Positions 18,419 through 26,955 of a stretch of 64,000 nt of DNA are shown here, one piece after another. The DNA is taken from assembly GCF_000472905.1 (NCBI RefSeq), contig NZ_AXAR01000010.1, forward strand, positions 105 to 64,104, written 5' to 3'. The position numbers and the translations under genes were made by a program. Position 1 is the stretch's first letter; each line of letters opens with the position of its first letter. Under the pieces are notes generated by a model that saw only the letters and a program-made list of their open reading frames with translations, did no database searches and was not told the DNA's origin. Origin of the DNA: Alicyclobacillus pomorum DSM 14955 (GTDB lineage Bacteria > Bacillota > Bacilli > Alicyclobacillales > Alicyclobacillaceae).

Positions 18419-18853
18419 TCACTCGCACAACCACGCGACGTCGCGAGTGACGTCCCGCACCATGCCGTTGACGCGGAGGTCGTAAATACAACCAACGCGA
18501 GGGGACTGCAGACAAAGCGCTTTCAATTGATGGAGCAACTCAGAGTCGTCTGCGACGCGAACGTAGTCGATGCAGTCGTGACAGGCGGTCATGCGCTGCA
18601 CAATCTGACCGGTATCATCTTGCGATGCGACGTCGAAAACGAGGATGCGGCGTTCGCGAGTGCCAAGTGCGGTGCGGATCATCAAGGTACGTAGCGTGCC
18701 TTCAATGTCCCGTTCAGCGTGTTGAACAATCAGGATGATTGTGAGAGGATGGGGATTCCGCTGCGCGCGGCGTTGAATACTGCGGACGCATTGCCGCACC
18801 ACTGCGAGAGCCCCGTATACTGCAAGTGCCCAGAAAATCAGAGCCTCCACCAT
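18419..18853 (-). CDS. Single-span membrane protein of unknown function (glycosyltransferase-like?)
   Basis: 144 residues from ATG 18853 (GGGGGTGAGGG upstream). One N-terminal membrane segment (ALIFWALAVYGALAVV) is followed by a cytosolic Rossmann-like domain with a beta strand LTIILIVQHAERDIEGTLRTL and an ILVFDVASQDDTGQIV stretch, which recalls the start of family 2 glycosyltransferases (strand, then an acidic DD-type motif). It is much too short to be a complete enzyme. It lies downstream of the orphan response regulator gene. Function not recognised. Confidence 0.6.
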   Translation of the reverse strand: MVEALIFWALAVYGALAVVRQCVRSIQRRAQRNPHPLTIILIVQHAERDIEGTLRTLMIRTALGTRERRILVFDVASQDDTGQIVQRMTACHDCIDYVRVADDSELLHQLKALCLQSPRVGCIYDLRVNGMVRDVTRDVAWLCE

Positions 18854-18970
18854 GGCCCTCACCCCCTGCAGCATTATATGCCGAGCAACTGGGAGTGGAA
18901 CTGAAACAGGACCCACAAAGGCGCTCTTTTCGGATATGTCGAGCGTGCGTTCGAGCCTAGGATAGGATGG

Positions 18971-19618
18971 CTAGGTTGTCAGCCACTTCTTCTGCAAGGC
19001 GATGACCACGGCTTGCGTCCTATCGGTGACAGACAGTTTTGCAAGAATGCTAGAGATGTGGTTTTTGACCGTCTTTGGTGTGATGTGCAACGTTTCTGCA
19101 ATTTCTTCGTTTGACTTGCCAAACTTTAAGTGACGAAGGATTTCCATCTCGCGTTCCGTGAGCACTTCTCGCCAGGAGTCGTTAGTCGCATACCGTTCCT
19201 TGAACTGCGCAATCACGGTTTGGGTGACTTGAGGGTGCACAATCGCTCGACCTGCGGCAACTTCACGCACGGCACGAACCACCTCGGAGACCGAACCGTC
19301 CTTCACCAGATATCCTGAAGCACCGGATTTGAGCGTCTCCAGGACATAGCTTTCATCGTCGTGCATGGTGAGGATGACAATGCGGACATGCGGATACTGC
19401 TCGCTCATTTGTTTGGTGGTTTCCACGCCGTTTAGAATGGGCATGTTGATGTCGAGCAACAGGACGTCGGGGTGGACTTCCTCCAATCCCTTTAAGGCTT
19501 CTTCGCCGTTCCGCCAGAGACCTACCACCTGCATATCTTGTTCAAATTGCAATACGTCTCGCAACGTTTCACGAAACGCTTCGTTGTCGTCAGCGATGGC
19601 AACACGGATGGTTCCCAT
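18971..19618 (-). CDS. NarL/DegU-family response regulator (orphan)
   Basis: 215 residues: receiver domain with DD at residues 10-11, phospho-acceptor Asp in DVLLLDINMPILNG and Lys in GYLVKDGS, then a LuxR-type HTH (LTEREMEILRHLKFGKSNEEIAETLHITPKTVKNHISSILAKLSV). Sequence and length are close to DegU. No histidine kinase gene adjoins it, unlike the degS-degU pair. A DegU-like factor would be expected to control exoproteases, competence and motility, which fits the neighbourhood, but that is inference. Confidence 0.88.
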   Translation of the reverse strand: MGTIRVAIADDNEAFRETLRDVLQFEQDMQVVGLWRNGEEALKGLEEVHPDVLLLDINMPILNGVETTKQMSEQYPHVRIVILTMHDDESYVLETLKSGASGYLVKDGSVSEVVRAVREVAAGRAIVHPQVTQTVIAQFKERYATNDSWREVLTEREMEILRHLKFGKSNEEIAETLHITPKTVKNHISSILAKLSVTDRTQAVVIALQKKWLTT

Positions 19619-19813
19619 GTCTGTTCACCACTTCCCTCTACGGTGTGAAACAAGTTGCGAATTCAATTCTGGACTGCATCCAAAATTTCCTCCTTGTCAG
19701 TTTTCAAAATTCCGACGAATCACAGGTTCAGCACATTCTGAACACAACATCTCTCTCGTCGTCGGTAAATCTCTCTACTAATAATTTCAAAATCATTCAA
19801 TGGATAAAAAAAC

Positions 19814-19838
19814 GGCGTCGACGAAAATCGTCAACGCC
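19814..19838 (-). terminator. metK terminator
   Basis: An 11-bp stem with one mismatch (19814-19824 with 19828-19838, loop AAA), followed on the minus strand by seven T residues. It lies 86 nt beyond the metK stop. The rest of the 305-bp gap 19619-19923 contains no credible gene, only the promoter region of the response regulator. Confidence 0.85.
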
Positions 19839-19923
19839 ACAGCAATGGGGTAAGGGTGATGCTAATAGATTCGGGTCAACCATGACATATATGAGGGTCG
19901 CCCAAGCTTTTTCTCGAAAAAAC

Positions 19924-21114
19924 TTAGATGTTCTTCGCGTCAGCACGCAGTGCTTCCGCCTTGTCCGTCCGTTCCCATGGCACGTTCAAGTCGGTCCGCC
20001 CGAAGTGCCCGTACGCTGCCGTTCTCCGATAAATCGGTTGGCGCAACTCCAAGTCGCGGATGATGGCCGCCGGACGGAGGTCGAAGTGCTTGCGAATGAG
20101 TTCCACGATTTTCTCTTCAGGTATGGTGCCCGTGCCGTAGGTATCCACAGAGATGGACACCGGACGCGCAACGCCAATCGCGTAGGCTACTTGAACTTCA
20201 CATTTCCGGGCCAACCCAGCGGCAACAATGTTCTTTGCTACGTAGCGAGCTGCGTACGCGGCACTTCTGTCCACTTTCGTCGGATCTTTTCCGGAGAATG
20301 CCCCGCCACCGTGGCGAGCATAACCGCCGTATGTGTCGACGATAATTTTCCGCCCGGTCAAGCCAGCATCGCCTTGCGGTCCGCCAATGACGAAACGTCC
20401 TGTGGGATTAATGAAATACTTGGTGTCTTTGTCCAACAACTCGCTCGGAACCACCGGTTGAATGACGTGCTTTTGCAAATCTTCGGCGATGGTGCTGAGC
20501 TCTGTATTTTCATCGTGTTGTGTCGACATGACAATGGTGTCCACGCGGACAGGCTTGTCCCCGTCGTATTCAATGGTCACCTGAGTCTTTCCGTCCGGAC
20601 GCAGATACGGCAAAGTCCCATCTTTGCGGACTTCGCTCAATCGGCGAGACAGCTTGTGCGCGAGCGAAATCGGCAGTGGCATCAGTTCCGGCGTCTCATC
20701 GCAAGCGAAGCCAAACATCAACCCCTGGTCGCCAGCGCCGATGGCTTCGATTTCTGCGTCCGTCTGACCTTGACGCGCCTCCAAAGCTTGGTCTACGCCT
20801 TGCGCGATGTCTGGAGACTGTTCGTCAATTGAGGTAATCACGGCGCACGTTTCCGCGTCAAACCCAAACTTTGCTCGGGTGTACCCGATGTCCGCAATGG
20901 TCTTGCGAACGATTTTTGGTATATCCACGTAACAAGATGTGGTAATCTCGCCAGCGACGAGCACCAATCCTGTAGTGACCGACGTCTCACATGCTACGCG
21001 AGCGTATGGATCTCGGCTGAGAATTTCATCCAATACAGCATCGGAAATTTGATCACAGATTTTATCCGGATGGCCTTCCGTTACGGACTCCGAGGTGAAC
21101 AAACGTTTCGCCAC
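19924..21114 (-). CDS. metK: S-adenosylmethionine synthetase
   Basis: Makes S-adenosylmethionine from methionine and ATP in the cytoplasm. 396 residues from GTG 21114 (GGAGGGG upstream); an in-frame extension from 21132 is probably not used. Signatures include [22 protein letters not shown], the [12 protein letters not shown] motif and the P-loop-like [24 protein letters not shown] looked in the roughly 100-bp leader for the S-box aptamer core and did not see it. A TATAAT-like hexamer lies near 21169-21174. Confidence 0.97.
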   Translation of the reverse strand: MAKRLFTSESVTEGHPDKICDQISDAVLDEILSRDPYARVACETSVTTGLVLVAGEITTSCYVDIPKIVRKTIADIGYTRAKFGFDAETCAVITSIDEQSPDIAQGVDQALEARQGQTDAEIEAIGAGDQGLMFGFACDETPELMPLPISLAHKLSRRLSEVRKDGTLPYLRPDGKTQVTIEYDGDKPVRVDTIVMSTQHDENTELSTIAEDLQKHVIQPVVPSELLDKDTKYFINPTGRFVIGGPQGDAGLTGRKIIVDTYGGYARHGGGAFSGKDPTKVDRSAAYAARYVAKNIVAAGLARKCEVQVAYAIGVARPVSISVDTYGTGTIPEEKIVELIRKHFDLRPAAIIRDLELRQPIYRRTAAYGHFGRTDLNVPWERTDKAEALRADAKNI

Positions 21115-21200
21115 GGGCAACCCCTCCTTCAATCCCGTGTAATACGGTAAACAAACCTAGCATATGGTATTATATTTCACGCCGTGCGTCAATGAACTTA

Positions 21201-21220
21201 GGGCGGGTACATGCCCGCCC
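21201..21220 (-). terminator. GC-rich hairpin between SASP and metK
   Basis: GGGCGGG / CCCGCCC arms with a 6-nt loop, 28 nt beyond the SASP stop on the minus strand. There is no proper T-run (CCTAAGTTC follows), so termination would be partial. Confidence 0.5.
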
Positions 21221-21247
21221 TATCAACAAATAATGGTTCATTCTGTT

Positions 21248-21475
21248 TTAGCCTTGCGGTTTTGCCATCGCCTGTTGCGCAAATGCGACCAACCGCTTGG
21301 TGATTTCGCCGCCACAAGCTCCGGCTTCGCGAGTGGTGATATGTCCCCAGTAATCTTCACCGCTTCCCTTCTGAACGGCAAGCCCGAACTCCGCGGCAAT
21401 TTCGTACTTCATGTCGTCCAGCGCCTTGTGTGCACCTGAGTACAGTAACGCGTTGCTTTTCGATCCCCTGGCCAT
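21248..21475 (-). CDS. Alpha/beta-type small acid-soluble spore protein
   Basis: 75 residues from ATG 21475, preceded by GGAGGTG. Alpha/beta SASPs coat and protect DNA in the dormant spore and are cleaved by GPR on germination. Family landmarks are the N-terminal ALDDMKYEIAAEFG (helix with the GPR-site region) and the C-terminal YWGHITTREAGACGGEITKRLVAFAQQ. It is expected to be transcribed in the forespore; I did not identify the promoter. Confidence 0.92.
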   Translation of the reverse strand: MARGSKSNALLYSGAHKALDDMKYEIAAEFGLAVQKGSGEDYWGHITTREAGACGGEITKRLVAFAQQAMAKPQG

Positions 21476-21570
21476 CCACAGCACCTCCAACGTGAAGATT
21501 TCCGGCGTTTTACCGGTAGACCTAGTGTGGTCCTTCGCCCTGGAGGTCAGACTGTTCACATGTTGGCCAA

Positions 21571-22332
21571 TTAGGTATCGTGGCCCGCTTTACGCAAAAC
21601 ATGCCAAACAAACCGCGGCAATGCGAGCTGTCGGCGCCAGCGAGACGGCTGCTTGAGCAAACGATACAACCACTCCAAATTCAACTTTCGAAACGCCGCA
21701 GGGGCGCGCTTGACGGTTCCTCCCCAGACGTCAATACTGCCTCCGACACCGATGGCAACACAAGGCGGTAAGCTGCCGAGCCAATGATAAATGAGCTTCT
21801 CCTGCTTGGGCTGACCAAGCCCGACTAACCAGACGTGGGGGGCAAACGATTCAATCTGCCCCATGATCTCCGGTAGGTCTCGTTCTCTAAAATATCCATT
21901 ACGTCCCGCAAACTCACACAAAGGGTAATCTTTGCGAAACCGCCGCAAACAAGCTTTTAAAGACGATTCTGAAGCACCGAGTAGAAAGACGCGCAGCGGT
22001 TGGTGGCGCTGCTCTGCGGTATTTAGCAACTCCTGCACCAACTCGACGCCGGTCACTCGCTCTTGAACGACTTTTTTCTTCCGGTTTGCGGCCCACACCA
22101 CGCCAATACCGTCTGGCGTGACCAGGTCGGCCACGTGAGCGATGTGGCGAAGTTCCTCATCTTTCTGCGTCTGCATGACGAACTCCGGACCAGCCGTGAT
22201 GACCATGCGCCGGGTCTTTTCGTCAATCCAATGAAGTAGTTGTTCCACCACCTGTTGGCGGGTCAGTGTATGAAAGCGGACGCCCAATACGTGAACGACC
22301 GCGTCTTGTTGAACTTGAGCTCCTAGCGTCAT
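21571..22332 (-). CDS. tagA: WecG/TagA/CpsF family N-acetylmannosaminyltransferase
   Basis: 253-residue GT26 glycosyltransferase. TagA adds ManNAc to undecaprenyl-PP-GlcNAc, the second step of wall teichoic acid linkage-unit synthesis, at the inner membrane face. Visible are TAGPEFVMQTQKDEEL, the catalytic-Asp region VTPDGIGVVWA, WLVGLGQPKQEKLI and the C-terminal GVGGSIDVWGGTVKRAP motif, plus a basic, aromatic C-terminus used for membrane association. The ATG has an AGGAAG-type ribosome site. No other wall-polymer gene lies near it, so the actual polymer is unknown. Confidence 0.9.
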   Translation of the reverse strand: MTLGAQVQQDAVVHVLGVRFHTLTRQQVVEQLLHWIDEKTRRMVITAGPEFVMQTQKDEELRHIAHVADLVTPDGIGVVWAANRKKKVVQERVTGVELVQELLNTAEQRHQPLRVFLLGASESSLKACLRRFRKDYPLCEFAGRNGYFRERDLPEIMGQIESFAPHVWLVGLGQPKQEKLIYHWLGSLPPCVAIGVGGSIDVWGGTVKRAPAAFRKLNLEWLYRLLKQPSRWRRQLALPRFVWHVLRKAGHDT

Positions 22333-22382
22333 ATTGCACTTCCTTCACAAGAGGATAGGCATGTCCCGTACCTGTACCACAT

Positions 22383-22411
22383 ATTTTATACGGAGCCCAT
22401 TCCCCAGCCAA
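22383..22411 (-). promoter_or_regulatory. Predicted tagA promoter
   Basis: On the minus strand TTGGCT (22411-22406), a 17-nt spacer and TAAAAT (22388-22383). It lies 51 bp before the gene start and close to the divergent spo0E-like promoter. Confidence 0.5.
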
Positions 22412-22424
22412 GGTTGTGGGCATG

Positions 22425-22453
22425 TTGAAAAACGACCTTTGAAATACTACAAT
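22425..22453 (+). promoter_or_regulatory. Predicted promoter of the Spo0E-like gene
   Basis: TTGAAA (22425-22430), exactly 17 nt, then TACAAT (22448-22453), a good sigma-A-type arrangement about 58 bp before the GTG start. Confidence 0.6.
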
Positions 22454-22510
22454 CGAAAACCGTGATTGGCTGATTCCATAAGTCGTTACGGTCAGGAAGG
22501 AAGCTGAGTC

Positions 22511-22711
22511 GTGGAAGAGCGAACCACACAGCGTGTTGAGACGCTGCGCGCAAAATTGTACGAAATTGTCGTGGAATACAACGGAAACCTACTTCATCCA
22601 CGGGTCATCCAGGCCAGCCAATGCCTGGACGCGGAAATCGCCGGCATGATGCTGGCCGAAAGTCATTCCGCCTCTGTCCCTGCACCATCCTCCACCCTGT
22701 ATTCCAATTGA
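22511..22711 (+). CDS. Spo0E-like aspartyl-phosphate phosphatase
   Basis: 66 residues, GTG start after a GGAAGGAAGC stretch. The family motif appears as VIQASQCLDAEIAGMM, equivalent to the SQxLDxxI signature of Spo0E/YisI/YnzD proteins, preceded by a first helix (VETLRAKLYEIVVEYN). Such proteins dephosphorylate Spo0A-P and delay sporulation. The middle Cys in SQCLD replaces the more usual charged residue. It lies tail to tail with the metalloprotease gene. Confidence 0.8.
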   Translation: MEERTTQRVETLRAKLYEIVVEYNGNLLHPRVIQASQCLDAEIAGMMLAESHSASVPAPSSTLYSN

Positions 22712-22724
22712 ACGCGCCAACTTC

Positions 22725-24197
22725 TCATGGAGCCGCCTGTAACAACGGCAGAATCGGGTTTTTCCGGTCTACTTCAACGACGCTCGTCACTGTCACTCCA
22801 AACAGTGAGGGATCTTCTAAGTAGATGGACTTTCCGTCATTCAGTGTCACCCAAGCGTTGACAAAGCCGTACATTCCATAATGGTAATCCAGCGCGAAGC
22901 CGCAGTAACTCACTGCTTTTCCGTTGTAATACAGCGGTTTGTCTGGATCCAAATCCATGTATGTCGTGATATCGTCCGGCGGGTTCTTGTCTTGTGTTGT
23001 GTCCTCTGCTTTGCCGTTGCCTTGCAACGTGCCATTCGGGAGAACCATCAACTGTTCTTGCCCTGCAGACATTTTGACACCGTGCCAGACGGTGTTGCCG
23101 TGTTGCAGCACCCGAATATAACCTTGAAACGATGGATTCGCCTTTACAGTGACTGCAACGCCATCATCACTCGTCCGACCAGCTTGTTTCAGCAGCGAGC
23201 TCAACGTGCTGTTCAGCGCGGCGGGCGTACCTCCAAAAGCGGCTTGGAATGCCGCGTCGGAACTCATACCTTGTTTCATGGCCTGCAAGTACTTTGCCAG
23301 CGATGCTTCTCCATGTTGATGCGCAAGATAACTGATGGCCAACCAATCCTGCAGTTCCAAATCGTACGACGCGTTCCCTGCCAACACTTGTGCCTCGTCT
23401 TTCGCAAGCGGAACGAGGTTGCCAGAGACCGCAGCCTTCATGACACTCTCTGCCATCTGCCGAGCGTAACCGCCATACGAAACCGGATTTTCCACCTTCG
23501 CTTGTACCTTCATGCCGTTGTACACAGCCAATCCCTCATTGACCCAGCTCGGAAGGTTGTCCACGTTGGCATTCAGATAGGCATTCAGAAACGCGTGTGT
23601 TAATTCGTGTGCCAGCGTGTTGGCCAAATCGGCGTTCGAAGTGTTTTGATACAGCGGCACCACGATATCGCGGCCCATTGTAAACCCACCGGTATCTTGC
23701 GAATACCGTTGAGCGTCTTGGACCGAGACGCCAAGTGAATTGAGTGCATCCTTATAATCCGTGGCATTTTGCGCAAGATATATGTGAACCGGGCCGCTCG
23801 TGCTCATTTGTAGCGTACGGAACACCGTGTCGACAATGTGGTAGTCAGACAACAGCTGGTTGACGCTCTTCACTTTGCCAACCGGAACATCGTGCCCATA
23901 CGCCGTGACGTGAACCGCTTCGGCGGCATCCACGTGCGGTGTGGGCAAGGGCGTAGTGCCGTTTGACGAAACTGTGGCATTCGTCGGCTGAACGCGATGA
24001 GAAGTATCGGCCGGTGGTTCACTGCGATGGTCTGAAGACGGCGATTGGGCTGATTTCATGTGGGACAACGCATGGATCCAGGACTGCACCTGTTCTGGGT
24101 TGTGTTCGTACACCAACGTCCCCGATGCCACAGCGGTCAATGCAATGGCAAAAGCTGAAATGGTAAGATGAAACCATTTATCCGAGCGGCGGGCCAT
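22725..24197 (-). CDS. Exported peptidase MA-like zinc metalloprotease
   Basis: 490 residues from ATG 24197 (GGGGGAAAG upstream); the longer frame to 24290 lacks a ribosome site. An N-terminal hydrophobic segment (LTISAFAIALTAVASGTLVYEH) acts as signal or anchor. A low-complexity Ser/Pro/Thr linker precedes the catalytic part with HELTH (about residue 197) and the downstream Glu in WVNEGLAVY, the MA-clan peptidase arrangement. The C-terminal 150 residues are beta-rich and unassigned. The substrate is unknown. It groups with other secreted proteases between 22.7 and 31.3 kb. Confidence 0.8.
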   Translation of the reverse strand: MARRSDKWFHLTISAFAIALTAVASGTLVYEHNPEQVQSWIHALSHMKSAQSPSSDHRSEPPADTSHRVQPTNATVSSNGTTPLPTPHVDAAEAVHVTAYGHDVPVGKVKSVNQLLSDYHIVDTVFRTLQMSTSGPVHIYLAQNATDYKDALNSLGVSVQDAQRYSQDTGGFTMGRDIVVPLYQNTSNADLANTLAHELTHAFLNAYLNANVDNLPSWVNEGLAVYNGMKVQAKVENPVSYGGYARQMAESVMKAAVSGNLVPLAKDEAQVLAGNASYDLELQDWLAISYLAHQHGEASLAKYLQAMKQGMSSDAAFQAAFGGTPAALNSTLSSLLKQAGRTSDDGVAVTVKANPSFQGYIRVLQHGNTVWHGVKMSAGQEQLMVLPNGTLQGNGKAEDTTQDKNPPDDITTYMDLDPDKPLYYNGKAVSYCGFALDYHYGMYGFVNAWVTLNDGKSIYLEDPSLFGVTVTSVVEVDRKNPILPLLQAAP

Positions 24198-24299
24198 GTC
24201 TTTCCCCCATTCTGAGGCCATCGTCGATACTTGTAGTGTAGCCGGAATGCATACAGATTGAAACGTGCGTGTTTTCGGAACTTGATTCACAATTTTTGA

Positions 24300-24328
24300 T
24301 TGACTTTACAATGGCATTCGTGTTATGT
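24300..24328 (+). promoter_or_regulatory. Predicted csp promoter
   Basis: TTGACT (24300-24305), a 17-nt spacer and TTATGT (24323-24328). It is about 107 bp before the csp start, leaving a leader of roughly 100 nt, as is common for cold-shock mRNAs. Confidence 0.5.
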
Positions 24329-24434
24329 TGGGATCGAAGTAAAAATTTCTACGAGTACAATGAACTTGGCAAGAGTACGGAATGGTACCGGGGACAGTGC
24401 CAGTACATGGTACTTGCAGTAGGAGGCATTTTTA

Positions 24435-24632
24435 GTGCAAGGTACAGTTAAGTGGTTCAACGCAGAAAAGGGTTATGGTTTCATTCAGGTTGAAGGTGCG
24501 AACGACGTGTTCGTACACTACACCGCGATTTTGGGAGAAGGATTCCGTACTCTGGAAGAAGGCCAACGTGTTGAATTCGACATCGTCGATGGTCAACGTG
24601 GTCCGCAAGCGGCTAACGTTACCCGTCTGTAA
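24435..24632 (+). CDS. csp: Cold shock protein (CspA family)
   Basis: 65-residue OB-fold RNA chaperone. RNP1 is GYGFIQV and RNP2 is VFVHYTA; the N-terminus [12 protein letters not shown] is typical. GTG start with AGGAGG 8 nt upstream. A strong terminator follows, so it is monocistronic. Confidence 0.96.
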   Translation: MQGTVKWFNAEKGYGFIQVEGANDVFVHYTAILGEGFRTLEEGQRVEFDIVDGQRGPQAANVTRL

Positions 24633-24657
24633 GTTTTAAAGAAAAATAACAAAACGA

Positions 24658-24683
24658 CGCCCCAGTCTCTGGGGCGTTTTTTT
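24658..24683 (+). terminator. Intrinsic terminator of csp
   Basis: Perfect 8-bp GC-rich stem (24658-24665 with 24669-24676, loop TCT) followed by seven T residues. Confidence 0.95.
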
Positions 24684-24892
24684 GCGCACTTGTAGAGACC
24701 TTTGCAGCGAATTGACGGATCGACGACCACTGTAGTGGAGTTTTGCACAACGCGCATTGCGGAACCGCCATCTGAAGACACGTGCTCTCGACAGAAAAAG
24801 ACATACTTTTCTGACGTGTCCATGTACATTTGTACTTGTAGACGCTGCAACACATTGCCACGCAGAACTCATCAGAAAAGAGGAGAGCTCGT

Positions 24893-26818
24893 ATGACCAA
24901 ACTCACCCGCAGTCTGGCCATCATCGGGTTGGCGAGTGCGATGAGCCTCACCGCAATTCCCACGTTTGCTGCAGCCGACACGAATCAATCCATTCCGCAG
25001 GGCGTTGGCTCGGGCGTGTTGAACAACACAAACTATTTCGGAGATCTCGACCCCAACACACCAGTCACTATCGATATCGTGATGAAGTTGCAGAACAAAA
25101 ACGCGCTGGCCCAATTCATCAATCAGACCACAGATCCGAACAGCCGGAATTTCCGCCATTATCTCAGCCCAACAGACTTTGCTCGCCAGTACGCCCCAAG
25201 TGACGCCCAAGTTCTCGCCATCGTCGGCTATCTCAAGGCGTTCGGTATCCAATCTACCGTTTATCCGGACCATCTCATCGTCACTGCGAGCGGGACCGCA
25301 GGCCAGTTCAACAAAGCGTTCAGCATTGTGCTGAAGAACGCGACGTACCACGGCAAGCGATTCCACGCGACGCCGCAGGCGCCGAAGGCCCCGTCAAACA
25401 TCGCGAATGACATTCTGTGCATCCTCGGCCTCAGCAACTACTCTGACTTTCATTCGAATGCCATCAAGCGCATGGACAACGGCGACACCTCCACCCCCAC
25501 CGGCCCGCTGAACCTGACACCGCAAGATCTCGTCAGCCACTACCACGTGCAGCCATTGTACGATAAGGGAGCAACCGGCGCCGGACAGACCATCGGTATT
25601 GTCACGCTCGCAGATTTTAACGAGCAAGACGCATACGACTTCTGGAACCAGATGGGCATCCACGTCAAGCCAAGCCGAATCACCAAAGTCAACGTCGACG
25701 GCGGATCGGATTGGAATGGCTATGATGAAACCTCGCTGGACGTGGAACAATCCGGTGCTCTCGCACCTCAAGCAAATATTCGCGTATACGTTGCTCCCAA
25801 CAGCGACACAGGATTTGTCGACGGCTTCGCGAAGGCTATCAACGACAACCAGGCGCAACAAATTTCCGTCAGCTGGGGAGAAAGTGAGACGGCCATCAGT
25901 TATCTCGTCCAGCAGCAGCTCGAGACGCCAGAATATGCAGAGGTGTTCAACCAACTCTACATGCAGGCCGCTGCGCAGGGCATCTCCATGTTCGCGGCAG
26001 CTGGAGATGAAGGGGCCTACGACGCGGTGCGCGAGTTCGGCCTGTCGTCAGGCATTCCAGGCGCCGCCTCCCTGTCGGTCGACAATCCTGCGGACAGCCC
26101 GTACATCACGGCGGCAGGAGGCACAACGCTGCCGTTCCACTTCCACTCCAGTTCTACAGGGTTGGACGTGCGCAATGATGCCGAACGTGCCTGGGGATGG
26201 GATTACCTCTGGCAGTACTTCGACGCGCGCGGACTGAATGACCCCAACGACTGGGTCAACCGTTACCTGGTGGGCGGCGGCGGTGGCTTCAGCCAGTTTT
26301 TCGCAACCCCGGACTACCAGAGAGGGGTACCCGGCGTCAATCGCTATACCGGCGTGAAGCAGTTTACGCCGACTGCGGATGGGTCCTCCCTGACGAGAGA
26401 CGCGCAACCGACCATTGTAACAGGCACTGGCCAGGGGCGGAACCTGCCCGACCTCTCCATGAACGCAGACCCTTACACGGGATATTTGGTTTACTTTAGC
26501 GATCCAGGAGCGCCCGGAACAAACGCAGGATTCGCCACCTACGGCGGCACCAGCTTTGTCGCGCCGCAACTGTGTGGCCTGTCCGCACTCATCAACAGCA
26601 GCGACCAAACGCGCGTCGGTTTCTGGAACCCGCAAATCTACCGGTTTGCCTTGCAGAAAACATCGCCGTTCACGCCGCTCAACACCACCGGCCCCACCAA
26701 CGACAACGGTTTCTACACCGGCAAGCCGGGTACCGTCTACAACCAAGCGACAGGGTTGGGGATTCCTGACATCGCCAAGCTCGCGGACGCCTTCGCCGCT
26801 TCCCGGAATCACCATTGA
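24893..26818 (+). CDS. Kumamolisin-type S53 serine-carboxyl protease precursor (sedolisin)
   Basis: 641-residue secreted pro-protease active at acid pH. Signal peptide at residues 1-27 (ends TFAAA), S53 propeptide to about residue 200 (RHYLSPTDFARQYAP, SGTAGQFNKAF), then the catalytic domain. Catalytic Glu279 and Asp283 lie in DETSLDVEQ, the oxyanion Asp372 in AAAGDEGAYD and nucleophile Ser554 in YGGTSFVAPQ. The Ca2+-site region is at the C-terminus (NQATGLGIPD). GAGGAG ribosome site. A 260-bp upstream gap holds a CAGAAAA/TTTTCTG inverted repeat (24792-24813) that could be regulatory. The closest relatives by memory are kumamolisins of Alicyclobacillus. Confidence 0.95.
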   Translation: MTKLTRSLAIIGLASAMSLTAIPTFAAADTNQSIPQGVGSGVLNNTNYFGDLDPNTPVTIDIVMKLQNKNALAQFINQTTDPNSRNFRHYLSPTDFARQYAPSDAQVLAIVGYLKAFGIQSTVYPDHLIVTASGTAGQFNKAFSIVLKNATYHGKRFHATPQAPKAPSNIANDILCILGLSNYSDFHSNAIKRMDNGDTSTPTGPLNLTPQDLVSHYHVQPLYDKGATGAGQTIGIVTLADFNEQDAYDFWNQMGIHVKPSRITKVNVDGGSDWNGYDETSLDVEQSGALAPQANIRVYVAPNSDTGFVDGFAKAINDNQAQQISVSWGESETAISYLVQQQLETPEYAEVFNQLYMQAAAQGISMFAAAGDEGAYDAVREFGLSSGIPGAASLSVDNPADSPYITAAGGTTLPFHFHSSSTGLDVRNDAERAWGWDYLWQYFDARGLNDPNDWVNRYLVGGGGGFSQFFATPDYQRGVPGVNRYTGVKQFTPTADGSSLTRDAQPTIVTGTGQGRNLPDLSMNADPYTGYLVYFSDPGAPGTNAGFATYGGTSFVAPQLCGLSALINSSDQTRVGFWNPQIYRFALQKTSPFTPLNTTGPTNDNGFYTGKPGTVYNQATGLGIPDIAKLADAFAASRNHH

Positions 26819-26850
26819 CACGTCACCATGCGGCCGACAATACAAAAACA

Positions 26851-26877
26851 GCCCGCCTCACAGTCAAGGAGGCGGGC
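26851..26877 (-). terminator. Terminator after phosphoglucomutase (bidirectional stem)
   Basis: An 8-bp GC stem (26851-26858 with 26870-26877). On the minus strand it is followed by TGTTTTTGT, fitting termination of the phosphoglucomutase transcript; on the plus strand the same stem lies 33 nt after the kumamolisin stop but without a T-run. Confidence 0.75.
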
Positions 26878-26955
26878 ACGCTTACGAGTCTCCAACCGGT
26901 GCGAAACGCAGCGACCCACAAGTGTCTAGAGGCGTGGCACACGCCTCTCCATGTC

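Noticed and set aside
21115-21200. Possible SAM riboswitch before metK
   Set aside because: The leader is short and the S-box core sequences are not visible.
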